Translations under genes and position numbers: made by a program
In this document: positions 24,165 through 35,152 of the stretch, one piece after another
How positions within the stretch are numbered: the stretch's first letter is position 1
Layout: every line of letters starts with the position of its first letter
Notes under the pieces: model-generated
Database searches by the model: none
What the model was told of the DNA's origin: nothing
Seen by the model: only the letters and a program-made list of their open reading frames with translations
DNA from: Atrina japonica
Lineage: Eukaryota > Mollusca > Bivalvia > Pterioida > Pinnidae
Length of the DNA stretch: 64,000 bases
Direction of reading: 5' to 3'
Assembly: GCA_030159075.1 (NCBI GenBank)
Contig: BROG01000072.1
Location: forward strand, 950,001-1,014,000

Positions 24165-24480
24165 TAATCCCAGTGGATCGGAGTCTTGTGAATCCTTTCT
24201 TGACTTTGACAAGTTTAAATTTTAGGTATTAAGTCATTTACCCTTAAAGACACATTTGAACTGGTCTTAGTCATTGATTTATACAAGAGTCCATAGTTTT
24301 TAAGGGTCAAAGAGTTAAATAACAGCATTAAAACTGCACTAGTAGGTGTTCCTACATGTCACCATACTCTTTTTCAATGAATCCTGTCTTTACTGAAAAA
24401 TGAGTAGTATCATCTGTATGATTATCAAAAGTTACTCTACTCCACCCTACCAACTTATGTGAATTAAACTAACCCAAGTA
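24165..24480. repeat. uncharacterised interspersed repeat R3, part b
   Basis: Matches 49215-49485 in order. Shared blocks are TCTTGACTTTGACAAG / TCTTGACCTGGAAGAG, AGTTTAAATTTTAGGTA, ACAGCATTAAAACTGCACTA, TCCTACATGTCACCATAC, GAGTAG-ATCATC-GTATGAT and CTTATGTGAAT. The 24-kb copy carries a TTAA MITE that the 49-kb copy lacks. Confidence 0.7.
24229..24318 (+). mobile_element. TTAA MITE (copy 4), inside R3
   Basis: TTAAGTCATTTACCCTTAAA at the left and GTCAAAGAGTTAA at the right, with core ACACATTTGAACTGGTCTTA. The related locus at 49 kb reads straight through TAGGTAATAAAGCATAACAT at the equivalent position, so this copy is an insertion at a TTAA-like site. Confidence 0.85.
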
Positions 24481-24529
24481 CATGTATCTGTTACTCCTTT
24501 TACTGAAGTACACAAAAAGTGTGATATTG

Positions 24530-24617
24530 TTAACTCCTAAACCCCTGGAAACATTTGACTCTCTGTAAAACAATGATTTAGACCAGTCCAATCATATCTT
24601 TAGGGGTGAATGAGTTA
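24530..24617 (-). mobile_element. TTAA MITE (copy 5)
   Basis: Starts TTAACTCCTAAACCCCTGG and ends TTTAGGGGTGAATGAGTTA, with core ATGATTTAGACCAGTCCAAT. Confidence 0.85.
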
Positions 24618-25092
24618 CTGGCAGTACATGTAGGTACAAATACATGTATTATGTCAAATAACCCTGACTAACAATGTCCTGTTTAGTTGTTGTGTTCCCA
24701 ACTGTATCATCAAAGTTTCATAATAATGAACAGATGCCCTAGAATAAAAGACATTCAATTCCAAACATAATTCCTTTAAGCTCATAAAAATACTAGAATT
24801 AATAATTAATCCTACCCTTAGCCTTGTAGTTATCTGGATCAATAGAAAATGTAACATTATTGTGATCATTTGTTTGTCCTCAAATGCTTTCAATATTTTA
24901 GATTAAAATTCTATTTGAAAGGTATAATATTGTGTTCATTCATTTTACCACTCCTCCAAATGGTCTGATGTTAATGTATTTGGGGGTGAAAGTCACAAGT
25001 CTTTTAGAGGTCAAGTGTCGTGGTGGGTGTGGCATGTTAAAAATACCCTCATATAATTGGTCCATGAAACAGGATGTTTTTATTTTGAATAC

Positions 25093-25325
25093 TGTATTAT
25101 GCCACACTCAATAACTTTTCAGTTACATTTATTTGGTGGCAGTCGGTTTTAAATGTTTGAGGAGAGAAACCATTTAAAGTGTACCCATGAAGAGACCACA
25201 GGCCTTCCGCAAGTAAACTGGTGAACTTTCTCACTGAATCGGCTTAGGTTCCAGCTCAAACCTGTGCTGACATGAAGTAAGAAACTTCATGTCACAAAGT
25301 GAGATGTTCTAACCAATCCATGAAA
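25093..25325 (-). mobile_element. SINE-1, near full length
   Basis: Minus-strand blocks in family order: degraded head near 25310, GAACCTAAGCCGATTCAGTG, AGTTTACTTGCGGAAGGCC, TGTGGTCTCTTCATGGGTAC, and a 3' part with AACTGAAAAGTTATTGAGTG. The head has lost recognisable pol III boxes. Confidence 0.75.
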
Positions 25326-25375
25326 CAGGTCAAAATTTGAAGGATTTCACCTATACCTGATGACATCTCCATATA

Positions 25376-25555
25376 CAGTAAAACTTGTGTTAGCGACCAC
25401 CTGTGTATAAAGACCGCCTGGTCAAAAATGACCATTTTTTGCTGTCCCCAACTGTACCTTTTGTGTATAAATCAACCTCTATATAAAGACCACCTCCCTA
25501 TAAAGACCAGTTTTTCTTGTGTCTCTAAGGAGGTTGTTACTTAAAAGTTTCACTT
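25376..25555. mobile_element. TA-flanked MITE, AAGACCACC subfamily
   Basis: Starts CAGTAAAACTTGTGTTAGCG after TA at 25374 and ends AAAAGTTTCACTTTA. Interior blocks GTCCCCAACTGTACC, TATAAAGACCACCTCCCTA and TTCTTGTGTCTCTAAGGAGG match copies at 34300 and 46751. Confidence 0.85.
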
Positions 25556-27018
25556 TAAGTGACAAATTCTAGGTGCAAGGTAAAATAATAATAATAAAAG
25601 CATCCCACAACACTTGCAGCCCAGGTATCTAAGTGGTATTTTTTTATTGTTAATGACCTGTCTGTTGATTATCTGTGGGGTCATACATGTTAACAGGACT
25701 TTTATTGCATTTCAAGATGACTAAGTTATTAACATTTACTACAGAGGAACACTTAATATCATATCATCTAACCATTTATTCAATAATATTCTAGGCTCAA
25801 GACAGTGAAATAAGGGACTACTACATTCCATAGTTATGTATATATATGCGTACTGGGAGCCCTTTAGTATTTGTCGAACTACTTGTTAACACATGCTTCA
25901 TACTTAATAGTTTTCTATCATTTCGTCTCATGAAAACATTTCCTTTGAGAGTTGCTTCACACACAAGCTTGATATTGCCTTCAGAAATACATTAGCTTAG
26001 GAATATACAAGTTGTCTTTGATGGTGCGTCACTTTCTGGGTTTTAATTAATGTATAAGAGCTGTACATGTATTTATTATGTGTTCTACATGCTCTTTATT
26101 TCCAATAACTGAAACTTTATTGATTATTAAGCAGTTTGATTATTTATAATGAAAAATCATTTAATTTTAATAACTAACAAACATTTCTTGAATATCATCT
26201 AATGCCTAATAGGCTTTATATATCTCGGCTATAATCAAAGAGTAATTTCCATGTCTTTTTTCAGTTTTGTTTGTTTATTTATCTTATATATCATTATAAT
26301 CTTTTGGAGGTTTGTTTGTTTTTTATTTTTGTTTTAGGTATACATGTACTGCCAGGAACTTTTCATATACAAATATATATAGAGATGTTTCCATCTTTAG
26401 GTGATGTGCCACAAATTTTGACCTGTGCTATTACTAACACCAGTGCAATGATTTTTTGTTAAGTTGACTGTGACACAGGATTTCTGTTGTATGTCAAAAT
26501 CAAAGGAGCGGTGACTCATTTCTAATGTCGAACCACCATTTATAAGTCTTTGGTATGACCTGGTACCTGGATTCGAAATCGGGACCTTCCTTTTGTGAGT
26601 CTTGCACTCTACAACTAGACCACCGCAAATGGTGATATTGTTGGTCACATGAGGTTCATGACTTCTTGATATAAAAGGGAAAACATATGTAAGATGAAAG
26701 ATGGTGCAGTCTGGGTCACACCTGAAATGAAAATTTAATTGTGATTTTCATTACCTAATTTTTTACAATGACAATGGTGATTTAATACAGGTCTTCTTCT
26801 TTTTTAAATATTTTTTTTTTTTTTTGGGGGGGGGATAAAAACTAAAACATAGAACATAATTATAAGGCAAAAGGGCATTTCATCTGAAATAATCTACCTC
26901 AAAGCATTTTGTATAGTTGCTTTTATTCATGTCAAAGAAAATACTACAAAGTTAAATACCTGTGAATATAATACAATGTACCTTACACATTCTTAGTATC
27001 AGAAAGACAATACATTAT
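25556..27018. other. AT-rich DNA with a tRNA-like SINE relic
   Basis: 26540-26640 on the minus strand reads GGTGGTCTAGTTGTAGAGTG (A-box-like) then GATTTCGAATCC (B-box-like), a tRNA-derived head distinct from SINE-1 and SINE-2 and resembling one at 54750-54830. A T-run followed by a G-run lies at 26812-26834. The rest is unremarkable. Confidence 0.45.
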
Positions 27019-27325
27019 CGATCAAAATTATAAAAGTTATTACAAACAAAATTATAAAAATCATAACAAATCAAAGTTATAAAAGTTATTACAAATCAAA
27101 ATTATAAAAGTTATTACAAATCAAAATTATAAAAGTTATAACAAATCAAAGTTATAAAAGTTATTACAAATCAAAATTATAAAAGTTATTACAAATCAAA
27201 ATTATAAAAGTTATAACAAATCAAAGTTATAAAAGTTATTACAAATCAAAATTATAAAAGTTATTACAAATCAAAATTATAAAAGTTAAAACAAATCAAA
27301 ATTATAAAAGTAATAACAAATCAAA
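27019..27325. repeat. 25-bp minisatellite, 12 copies, 75-bp higher-order unit
   Basis: The unit resembles ACAAATCAAAATTATAAAAG followed by TTATT. Three subtypes (AAAGTTAT...TTATT, AAAATTAT...TTATT, AAAATTAT...TTATA) cycle in fixed order three times through the middle of the array; the edges are more irregular. Confidence 0.95.
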
Positions 27326-27726
27326 CTTGATTCATATAAACCAGACAAATCACAAAAGTTTATAAGCTATATTTCAAATCCTATAACACTTCTGTTTTGG
27401 AAACAGTTTTATAGAAAATTCAATACCTTTGAATCAATTCCTTTTAGAAAAAAACAAAATTTTCTCCCAGTGAAAATAAACAGCTGTACAGTAAGTCATT
27501 AGCTGAAGTTGAAATTGATAGAATTCACCAATCACATAGAGAGACATTTACATTCATCTGAGGTCATGAATCTGGATGTATTATGGTATGTAATCTTTAG
27601 TATGTAACGATTTGATACATGTAAAAGATATACTCCCAGAGACCTTCAATCCTACACAACCATATACTCGACTGATAACAACTCTAAGGGGGATTCATGT
27701 TTACACTTATAACAAGGTTTACATTG

Positions 27727-28282
27727 TCAGTAGCCCAGTAAGCCTTTGATTTTACTCAAGGCATCAGCTGCAGAAACAGAAAAATGATGTATGTGGGATG
27801 ACCAGACACGACAGCACTTGTATCTATGATAATCATGTCAATCCTACATTCTAACATGTCAAAATTAACAGTAGGACCCACGTCTTTTTTCTGAAGGAAT
27901 TCTGAGTTTATCTCTGACTGATACAGATCATAGTTTTGTTTTTCTACAACTTTTATTGATAAAACTAAAAATTTACTAATACTTAAAAGACAATATTTAT
28001 GGAAGATATTTAAAATGAACAGTATCTTTTGTATGGAAGTTCCCTTTGTTATCTTGGGAAAACAGCTGACTGTCAGCAGTGTGTAAGAGAATCACACAGA
28101 GTTATACCCTGCTAACTGACTAACTTAGATACTGACATCAAATACCTGGTGTTTATACCTTCTATATCATCAGGTGATGACAACTATCATCATTTATATT
28201 GTCCCTACCAGTCTGTCAATCATCAAGTTAGTAGTGTTGAGGATCACCAGTGCCTCCTCCTGTATCAATGACTTTGGCTCAT
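27727..28282 (-). other. weak candidate 3' exons, - strand
   Basis: Three minus-strand blocks join in phase. 28209-28282 has acceptor TTTTAACAG and donor CTG|GTAGGG and reads EPKSLIQEEALVILN... . 27848-27890 has acceptor ATTCCTTCAG and donor GAAT|GTAGGA and reads KKDVGPTVNFDMLE. 27727-27767 has the strong acceptor TTTTTCTGTTTCTGCAG and reads DALSKIKGLLGY then TGA. A fourth block at 31332-31389 could lie upstream. The first block is GC-richer than its surroundings. No family recognised; the second intron would be only about 80 bp. Could be chance. Confidence 0.25.
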
Positions 28283-28539
28283 CTGTTAAAACTTTATTTC
28301 TATTTAACAGTTTAAAAAAAAACACAAATTTGTTTGCTTATATAAATGTCTATTGTTGGCATATAAGTGGGGAGTGTGTTCTGGGAGGAGACTGATTACA
28401 GAGGTGGTCTATTAAATGAGGGTTTGGACTTATTTCATTTCTATTGATAGGTTGGCAAGATCAAATTAGAGTGGCACTAGCCAGAGCCTTCTGTGTGGCA
28501 CTAGTGACTTTTTTGTAAGTCTTATTATAATGTCAGGGT

Positions 28540-28745
28540 AACTTTAGGCCAGTGGTTAGAGCACTGTACTTTGAACGATGAAGCCTCTCCCTTCTGATGA
28601 GAAAGTTTGTGTTTAATTGTGGAAGGCTGGTGGTCTGTTCCTGGGTACATTGTATCCAGGTAATCCCTTCCAAGATTTAAAAAAACTGGCCACCGCCACA
28701 TAACTGAAAAATTGTTGAGTGTGTCGTACAACACTGTTTAAAATC
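28540..28745 (+). mobile_element. SINE-1 with internal deletion
   Basis: Head GGCCAGTGGTTAGAGCACTG (good A box), then CTCTCCCTTCTGATGAGAAAG, where the B box and following block have been deleted or fused. It continues GGTCTGTTCCTGGGTACATT, AACTGGCCACCGCCACATAA and TGAAAAATTGTTGAGTGTG with a tail. Confidence 0.85.
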
Positions 28746-29031
28746 CAAATAAGAAATCATTCTTATGGTCAAACACACAGAAATTACAATCACAACATAG
28801 ATATGTATGTATATAGAAGCAAACAGAAAATAAGAATTAAAGAAACTTTTGAACCACATCCTAACCCAAATAATTCAGTTGTGATAGTCTGCTCTCACAC
28901 TACTTTCTTTGACTTTGACAGGGAGCTGTTATTATTTGAGTGAACCACATTCATGCTTTATAGATATACATGTAACACAGAAAAATACAGAAAAAAATGG
29001 AATGAAGGATTATACAAAAAACCCAGAAAAC

Positions 29032-29222
29032 AGACACAAAAGACAGAAGCACTAAAACAAACACAAGAGACAGAGGCACTAAAACAAATACAATACAGAA
29101 GCACTAAAACAGATACAAAAGACAGAGACACTAAAACAGGCACGAAAGACAGAGGCACTAAAACAGACACAAAAGACAGAAACACTAAAACAGACATGAA
29201 AGACAGAGGCACAAAAACAGCT
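29032..29222. repeat. 27-bp minisatellite, about 7 copies
   Basis: The unit is GACAGAGGCACTAAAACA plus GACACAAAA, 27 bp, with substitutions in most copies. It yields a nine-residue periodic open frame (TKTDTKDRG-like) on the + strand and a hydrophobic periodic frame on the - strand; neither is taken as a protein. Confidence 0.93.
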
Positions 29223-30796
29223 GTATTTCTTCTGTTAAAAATGACAACAACACAGGCCATTTCCATTAGGAAGTTTACCGAGAAGAATATGTGTGAACTA
29301 TTCAGTGTTGTTTAAAACTTATTACAAATGATCAATAATTAACATTCTCCATCTTACACTTATGAGGAAATACTGGGTTTTTTACTCCAGCTGATGGCAA
29401 TATACCATCCTTCCGTTATTGTTTTTGCTAGTTCTGGTGTAGTTGGTATTGATTACTCGCCATTGATGCCATAAATTAAAGCACTAGAAATCATTAAAAT
29501 TTTATGAAAAAAAAATCATCTAATTGATTGATTACTACCTTAAACATTTACAATCAACCTGAAACCCAAAGAAATTCCTCTAACTATATAAATAGTGAGA
29601 TTTTTTCTATTTTGTATACAGTAAGACTTCTAGTACTTTGTACTCAAATGTTGGATATTACACATAAAATTTGTTAAATCAAGATTGACGAGATATTTGA
29701 AAGATGATTTTTATTTACCTTACCACATACTTACATGTATTCAGCTTTCAAAATTGCAATAGATTGTAATTTTATCATGAAATTCATGGAAGTATTTGCA
29801 TCTTGTGATCCCTAAAATTTAGATGAAAAATGGGAAGGATCAGGATGGATTTTATTAAACATATGAGTGCATAAATCACAAGGCCTCTCACTTCTGGTTT
29901 CAATTTTGAGAATCCTTTCAATACCTATGAGGGCGACAGACGTTAAATGTAGAATTTATTTAGGGTGGCCTTATGTGTGAAAGTTTATAACTGCATATAT
30001 GTTGACTGTGGTATAAAACAGTAGTAGAAAAAACAATGAAAGAAATCAGCATTAGCATTAGACCATAGCAAAGAAAATTTTTGTGGCCATTCATTTCAAG
30101 ATGATATATATTTGAGTGAAAAACTTTGTGGAATTTTGAACAATTATTTTTAAAATGCTTGATTTTGGACAAGTAGAATATATGCTCAACTTTGAACAAT
30201 TTATCAGTACTGGATTTTTGACAAACAAACAATGCAGCAATCAATGCTGGAGTTTTGATACAACAGTCACTGCTTAAGACTGTGAGATTTAATGATAAAC
30301 AGAGGAAGGGGAGGTCAAGTTAGTAGTTTTGTTTTCCACAACTTTCAACAGTATCTTTGTTTTATCATGGCAAAATGATAAAAGTGGAAATGGAGTTTGT
30401 CTGTCTAATGTCTCAATCTAACATATAAATGTCATTAGCAAAGGAATTAGATGAAGATTAGTAAGAATTGTGGCAAAGATGGAATTTTGATTTTATGCAC
30501 ATCTAAATGCACTGTATATGCTGTAAAATGTTATCATGTTATTGTCCTAAGCATAAATATCAATATACTGCAGATGTTACATATGTAAGGAATTTTCTTC
30601 TTTGTTTTCAACTCGTTTTTCTCTCTTCACCTGGGCTAAAGATTCCAGTCAGCTTTTGTTAACATTTGCTCAAATCTTCCTTTGATCTGCTAAGCCAGAT
30701 CTAACTCCTCATATGTATGTTAGAGTCTGTTTTATATAGATATATCAGCTTAACAGTTGCCTGTGGCCAGTTGAAAATGAAAATAAGAACTAATGT
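29223..30796. other. AT-rich unique DNA
   Basis: A good pyrimidine-rich acceptor on the + strand ends at 29390 and is followed by a 27-codon frame ending in TAA; the opposite strand is also open there, so no call is made. Nothing else is recognised. Confidence 0.4.
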
Positions 30797-31262
30797 ACCC
30801 AGAGACACTGCTGGTAGGCAGATTATATATATATATATATACCCAGAGACACTGCTGGTAGGCAGATTATATATATATATATATACCCAGAGACACTGCT
30901 GGTAGGCAGATTATATATATATATATATACCCAGAGACACTGCTGGTAGGCAGATTATATATATATATATATACCCAGAGACACCGCTGGTAGGCAGATT
31001 ATATATATATATATATACCCCAGAGACACCGCCGCTGGTAGGCAGATTATATATATATATATATATACCCAGAGACACTGCTGGTAGGCAGATTAATATA
31101 TATATATATATACCCAGATTATAGATTATATATATATATATATATAGGCAGATTATATATATATATATATACCCAGAGACACTGCTGGTAGGCAGATTAT
31201 ATATATATATATATACCCAGAGACACTGCTGGTAGGCAGATTATATATATATATATATATAT
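30797..31262. repeat. 44-bp minisatellite with embedded (TA)n, about 9 copies
   Basis: Each unit is ACCCAGAGACACTGCTGG and TAGGCAGATT followed by about 16 bases of alternating TA. The unit is exactly 44 bp through the first copies, then varies where the TA tract length changes. Around 31110-31160 a jumbled section holds partial units. Confidence 0.96.
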
Positions 31263-31331
31263 AAAATATACAAAGTTAAAGAGGCCAGTAAATAAATTGA
31301 CTTTGAATAATAAAAAAAAAGAAATACTAAC

Positions 31332-31389
31332 TGTGTTGTATCTCAGCAGTGCTGAGTTTTGGTTCAGTTTTGGATATTTGCTGTCATCA
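31332..31389 (-). other. weak candidate internal exon, - strand
   Basis: A minus-strand block bounded by TCTCACATGATTAG (AG at 31390-31391) and AACACA|GTTAGT. One base plus 19 codons reads DDSKYPKLNQNSALLRYNT. Linking it to the blocks at 27.7-28.3 kb would need a 22-base micro-exon such as 30631-30652 (donor CCCAG|GTGAAG), whose acceptor is poor. Confidence 0.15.
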
Positions 31390-31829
31390 CTAATCATGTG
31401 AGAAAGTTTGCAAGTTTACTTATAGAAGATCAACAGTATTTTTCTTCACATTCCTTTATCAATTTAAATACATTACTACATGTACAAGCCTCATGTTGCT
31501 AAAAATTGCAGAGTTTAGAAAAAAAGAACACACACCAAAATTCCAAATCCAATCAAGTGTGTTATAAGCCAATGTAATTGTAGTTTTATGATACATGAGA
31601 TACACCTCTAGGTTTTACATAGTATCTTAATACCACAGTTAATTAGGTGTGTAATGGAGAAAGGTCTACCAGGAATAGAGAATTAGTTTTCTGCTAGTAG
31701 TTAGACATTATTTTGCTACCTTAGAGTCAAAGAAAATATGATTTTAGATAATCACATTTTCTTTTCCAAGTATTGTGTTATTGGTGTTATAATTGTACTG
31801 TGGTTTATTAATGTGTGACCGTTGTGATA

Positions 31830-31999
31830 GATTGGAAACTGTGTTGAGAGACCATCATTTCTGTCAGTGAAATATGGTCTCTCAAGATAGGTGGTCTCTC
31901 AATAGAGGCTTTATCTAACAGATTACAATATTTAACAAAGTTATTTGTGTTCTGAATGTGGTCTCATAAGACAGGTGGTCACTCATGAAAGTTTTAAGT
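31830..31999. mobile_element. TA-flanked MITE relic, GGTCTCTCA subfamily
   Basis: Repeated GGTCTCTCAAGATAGGTGG and GGTCTCATAAGACAGGTGG blocks match the reverse complement of copies at 3699 and 41851. Ends are eroded. Confidence 0.6.
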
Positions 32000-32127
32000 G
32001 TATTATTAGTCTTGTCTTTTTTGTATGATGGTTTATAACATCAGATTTTCTGATTTTAGTCCTCTTTACTAGAGCAATTCTAATCTTGGTCATAGATTTA
32101 GTGGGATACACAATTCATTGTTAGAAC

Positions 32128-32217
32128 TTAAGTCATCAACCCCTGAAAAACAATGAACACATCTGTAAATCAATGTCTTAGACCAGTCCAAATGTGTCTT
32201 AAGGGATGAATGGGATA
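32128..32217 (-). mobile_element. TTAA MITE (copy 6)
   Basis: Starts TTAAGTCATCAACCCCTGAA, with core GTCTTAGACCAGTCCAAATG. The right terminus is mutated (GGATGAATGGGATAAA). Confidence 0.85.
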
Positions 32218-32258
32218 AAAACAACTGCAGGAAAAGAATATATTTATGTATGACATGT

Positions 32259-32708
32259 ATAGGGAAAGACTTACATGCATGTACTACAGGGAAAAACTCA
32301 CATACTCGTGTTCATGTACTATAGGGAAAAACTCACATACTCGTGTTCATGTACTATAGGGAAAAACTCACATACTCGTGTTCATGTACTATAGGGAAAA
32401 ACTCACATACTCGTGTTCATGTACTATAGGGAAAAACTCACATACTCGTGTTCATGTACTACAGGGAAAAACTCACATACTCGTGTTCATGTACTACAGG
32501 GAAAAACTCACATACTCATGTTCATGTACTACAGGGAAAAACTCACATACTCGTGTTCATGTACTACAGGGAAAAACTCACATACTTGTGTTCATGTACT
32601 ATAGGGTAAAAAACTTCACATACTCGTGTTCATGTACTATAGGGAAAAACTCACATACTCGTGTTCATGTACTATAGGGAAAAACTCAAATACTCTTGTT
32701 CATGTACT
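32259..32708. repeat. 35-bp minisatellite, about 12 copies
   Basis: The unit is ACTATAGGGAAAAACTCACA plus TACTCGTGTTCATGT. The array is highly homogeneous, with ACTACAGG variants in the middle copies. First section of a three-part composite. Confidence 0.96.
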
Positions 32709-33090
32709 ATAGGGAAGGACTTGCATATGTGTACAGTATAGGGAAGGACTTGCATATTTGTACAGTATAGGGAAGGACTTGCATATGTGTACAGTATAGG
32801 GAAGGTCTTGCATATGTGTACAGTATAGGGAAGGTCTTGCATATGTGTACAGTATAGGGAAGGACTTGCATATGTGTACAGTATAGGGAAGGACTTGCAT
32901 ATGTGTACAGTATAGGGGAGGACTTGCATATTTGTACAGTATAGTGAAGGACTTGCATATGTGTACAGTATAGGGAAGGACTTGCATATGTGTACAGTAT
33001 AGGGAAGGACTTGCATATGTGTACAGTATAGGGAAGGACTTGCATATGTGTACAGTATAGGGAAGGACTTGCATACATTGTACATGTACA
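32709..33090. repeat. 29-bp minisatellite, about 12 copies
   Basis: The unit is GTACAGTATAGGGAAGGACT plus TGCATATGT. It shares the TATAGGGAA core with its neighbours but has its own length and flank. Minus-strand periodic open frames are artefacts. Confidence 0.96.
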
Positions 33091-33645
33091 TGTACTATAG
33101 GGAAGGACTTGCATACATTGTACATGTACTATAGGGTAAGACTTACTTACATATACATATACTATAGGGTAAGACTTACATACATTACACATATACTAAA
33201 GGGTAAGACTTAAATACATTGTACATGTACTATAGGGAAAGACTTACATACATATACATGTACTATAAGGTAAGACTTACATACATATACATGTACTATA
33301 AGGTAAGACTTACTTACATATACATGTACTATAGGGTAAGACTTACATACATATACATGTACTATAGGGTAAGACTTACATACATATACATGTACTATAG
33401 GGTAAGACTTACATACATATACATGTACTATAGGGTAAGACTTACATACATATACATGTACTATAGGGTAAGACTTACATACATATACATGTACTATAGG
33501 GTAAGACTTACATACATATACATGTACTATAAGGTAAGACTTACTTACATATACATGTACATGTACTATAGCATAAGACTTACATACATATACATGTACT
33601 ATAGGGTAAGACTTACTTACATATATATGTATTATAGGAAGGACT
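33091..33645. repeat. 33-bp minisatellite, about 15 copies
   Basis: The unit is CATGTACTATAGGGTAAGAC plus TTACATACATATA. First copies are transitional with the 29-bp section. Third section of the composite. The 176-178 residue open frames on both strands arise from the three-divisible period. Confidence 0.96.
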
Positions 33646-34033
33646 TTCCTACATGTTATACTTATAAAGGCATAAATATTCTTGAGAATGAGTTTTATTA
33701 TATATTGTATATCCCAACTGTTTTGTGGTTCTTCCAAGCCCATCTCTAAACCATAATAAATATGTTTGTGTGGTTAAGGTTCTTCAGTAACATGTAAAGA
33801 TACATAAGTGTTGTAGCTGTTAAGTTGTTAGCATTTGTAGCAGTCTCTGCAATATGCATATCTCTGTATTATTTAAATTATTTCCTGCTGAGAACCTAGG
33901 CTACAAAAGGCAATTTACAATCCCTCATGGAAAGTGATGACCAAGTTGTTCTTTGATATTTCTTAGCATTACATATAGCTGTTACTCACTAATAAAAATA
34001 CATCTTAACTAAGTAGTTTTTAGTAATTATTAC
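33646..34033. other. AT-rich unique DNA
   Basis: The minus strand at 33820-33900 has a good acceptor (TTGCCTTTTGTAG) and 26 open codons ending in TAA, but no other support. Nothing else is seen. Confidence 0.35.
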
Positions 34034-34039
34034 TATATA

Positions 34040-34283
34040 AATGATGTTTTACACGACACTCAAACATTCATATGGTGGTGACCAGTTTTTAATTGTGAAG
34101 GAGAGAACCTGGTTACAAAGTACTCAGGAAGACATTACGTCTTTCTGCAAGTAAACTGGCAAATATTCTCACAAAATCATCTTAGGTTCCAGCAGGACTT
34201 GAAGTGGTGCTGATTAGAGGTGGGATACTATATGGTTTAAATCTTGATGCTCTAATCATTAGGCCACAAAGACCCATCTTAAC
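34040..34283 (-). mobile_element. SINE-1, near full length
   Basis: On the minus strand the head is GGGTCTTTGTGGCCTAATGA, then the CAGCACCACTTCAAGTCC region (decayed B box), CCAGTTTACTTGCAGAAAG, AACCAGGTTCTCTCCTTCAC and a degraded 3' end near 34045. Confidence 0.85.
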
Positions 34284-34299
34284 TTTGTAAAGAGACATA

Positions 34300-34470
34300 C
34301 AGTGTATAACGACTTCCTTAGAGACACAAGAAAACTGGTCTTTATAGGGAGGTGGTCTTTATATAGGGATTGATTTGTACACAAATTTTACAATTGGGAA
34401 CAGCAAAACAAATGGTCTTTTTTACTAGTTGGTCTTTAAACACAGGTGGTTGCTAAAGCAGATTTTACTG
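34300..34470. mobile_element. TA-flanked MITE, AAGACCACC subfamily
   Basis: A 171-bp element with TA at 34298-34299 and 34471-34472. Starts CAGTGTATAACGACTTCC and ends GCAGATTTTACTG. Interior is the reverse complement of the 25376 and 46751 copies. Confidence 0.88.
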
Positions 34471-34516
34471 TAGCTACCTTGTTTTCTCTGACAATCAAAA
34501 CAGGACACCACTAAGG

Positions 34517-34606
34517 TTAACCCATTAACCCCTGAAAAACAGTGGACTCATCTGTAAATCAATGACTCAGACCAGTCCAAATGTGTCTTTTGGGTCAATG
34601 GGTTAA
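34517..34606 (-). mobile_element. TTAA MITE (copy 7)
   Basis: Starts TTAACCCATTAACCCCTGAA and ends TTTTGGGTCAATGGGTTAA, with TTAA at both ends. It is 90 bp with the full family core and one of the better preserved copies. Confidence 0.93.
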
Positions 34607-34919
34607 TGAAAGTGTGTCTTTGAAACACAAATGCCTTAGCTATGACCAAATTTGAACAGAAATTCTTAGTCCAGTCCTCAGATATTCCAGAGTTTAATCT
34701 AGGCGAATCTAATTTTAGTTCAGATTTCCACTTATTTTTCCACTTATCAAGTTAAATTTATCTTTAATCAAATAGACTTTTTTGACTATGCTAAATGTAC
34801 ATTGTAAACACTGTTTTGTTCAGTTAAAAAAAAAATAAAAAGAAGATTAAATTTCTAGATGGACAGACAGAGAGACAGACAAATCAATCAATCTTTGAGG
34901 CACTGAAATTGTTGAATAT

Positions 34920-35152
34920 TTGAATTTGAATTTTTATGTTGTTTTATGCCACACTCAACTATTTTTCTGACATGGAAGAACCTGGTTACAACATACCCAG
35001 GAAGAGACCACTGGCCTTCCACAAGTAAACAAGCAAATTTTCTAAAAAACAAAAAAATAGCTCAGGTTTCAACAGGTTTTGAACTAGCACTGATTAGAGG
35101 TGAGAGACTTCATGGTTTCAAGCGTGATACTCAAACCACTTGACTATGTAAG
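34920..35152 (-). mobile_element. SINE-1, near full length
   Basis: On the minus strand the head is TAGTCAAGTGGTTTGAGTAT, then AGTGCTAGTTCAAAACCTG (B box region), CTTGTGGAAGGCCAGTGG, TCTCTTCCTGGGTATGTTG and TGAGTGTGGCATAAAACAAC. GAAATTGT at 34905-34912 and 35158-35165 may be its target duplication. Confidence 0.83.

Noticed and set aside
29391..29480. + strand exon after a strong acceptor
   Set aside because: The opposite strand is equally open and there is no donor or partner exon; chance is likely.
32259..33645. CRISPR-like array
   Set aside because: Units are contiguous with no unique spacers, and this is animal-type DNA.
33210..33749. 176-177 codon frames on both strands
   Set aside because: Same cause: a 33-bp tandem repeat with no stop in the unit.
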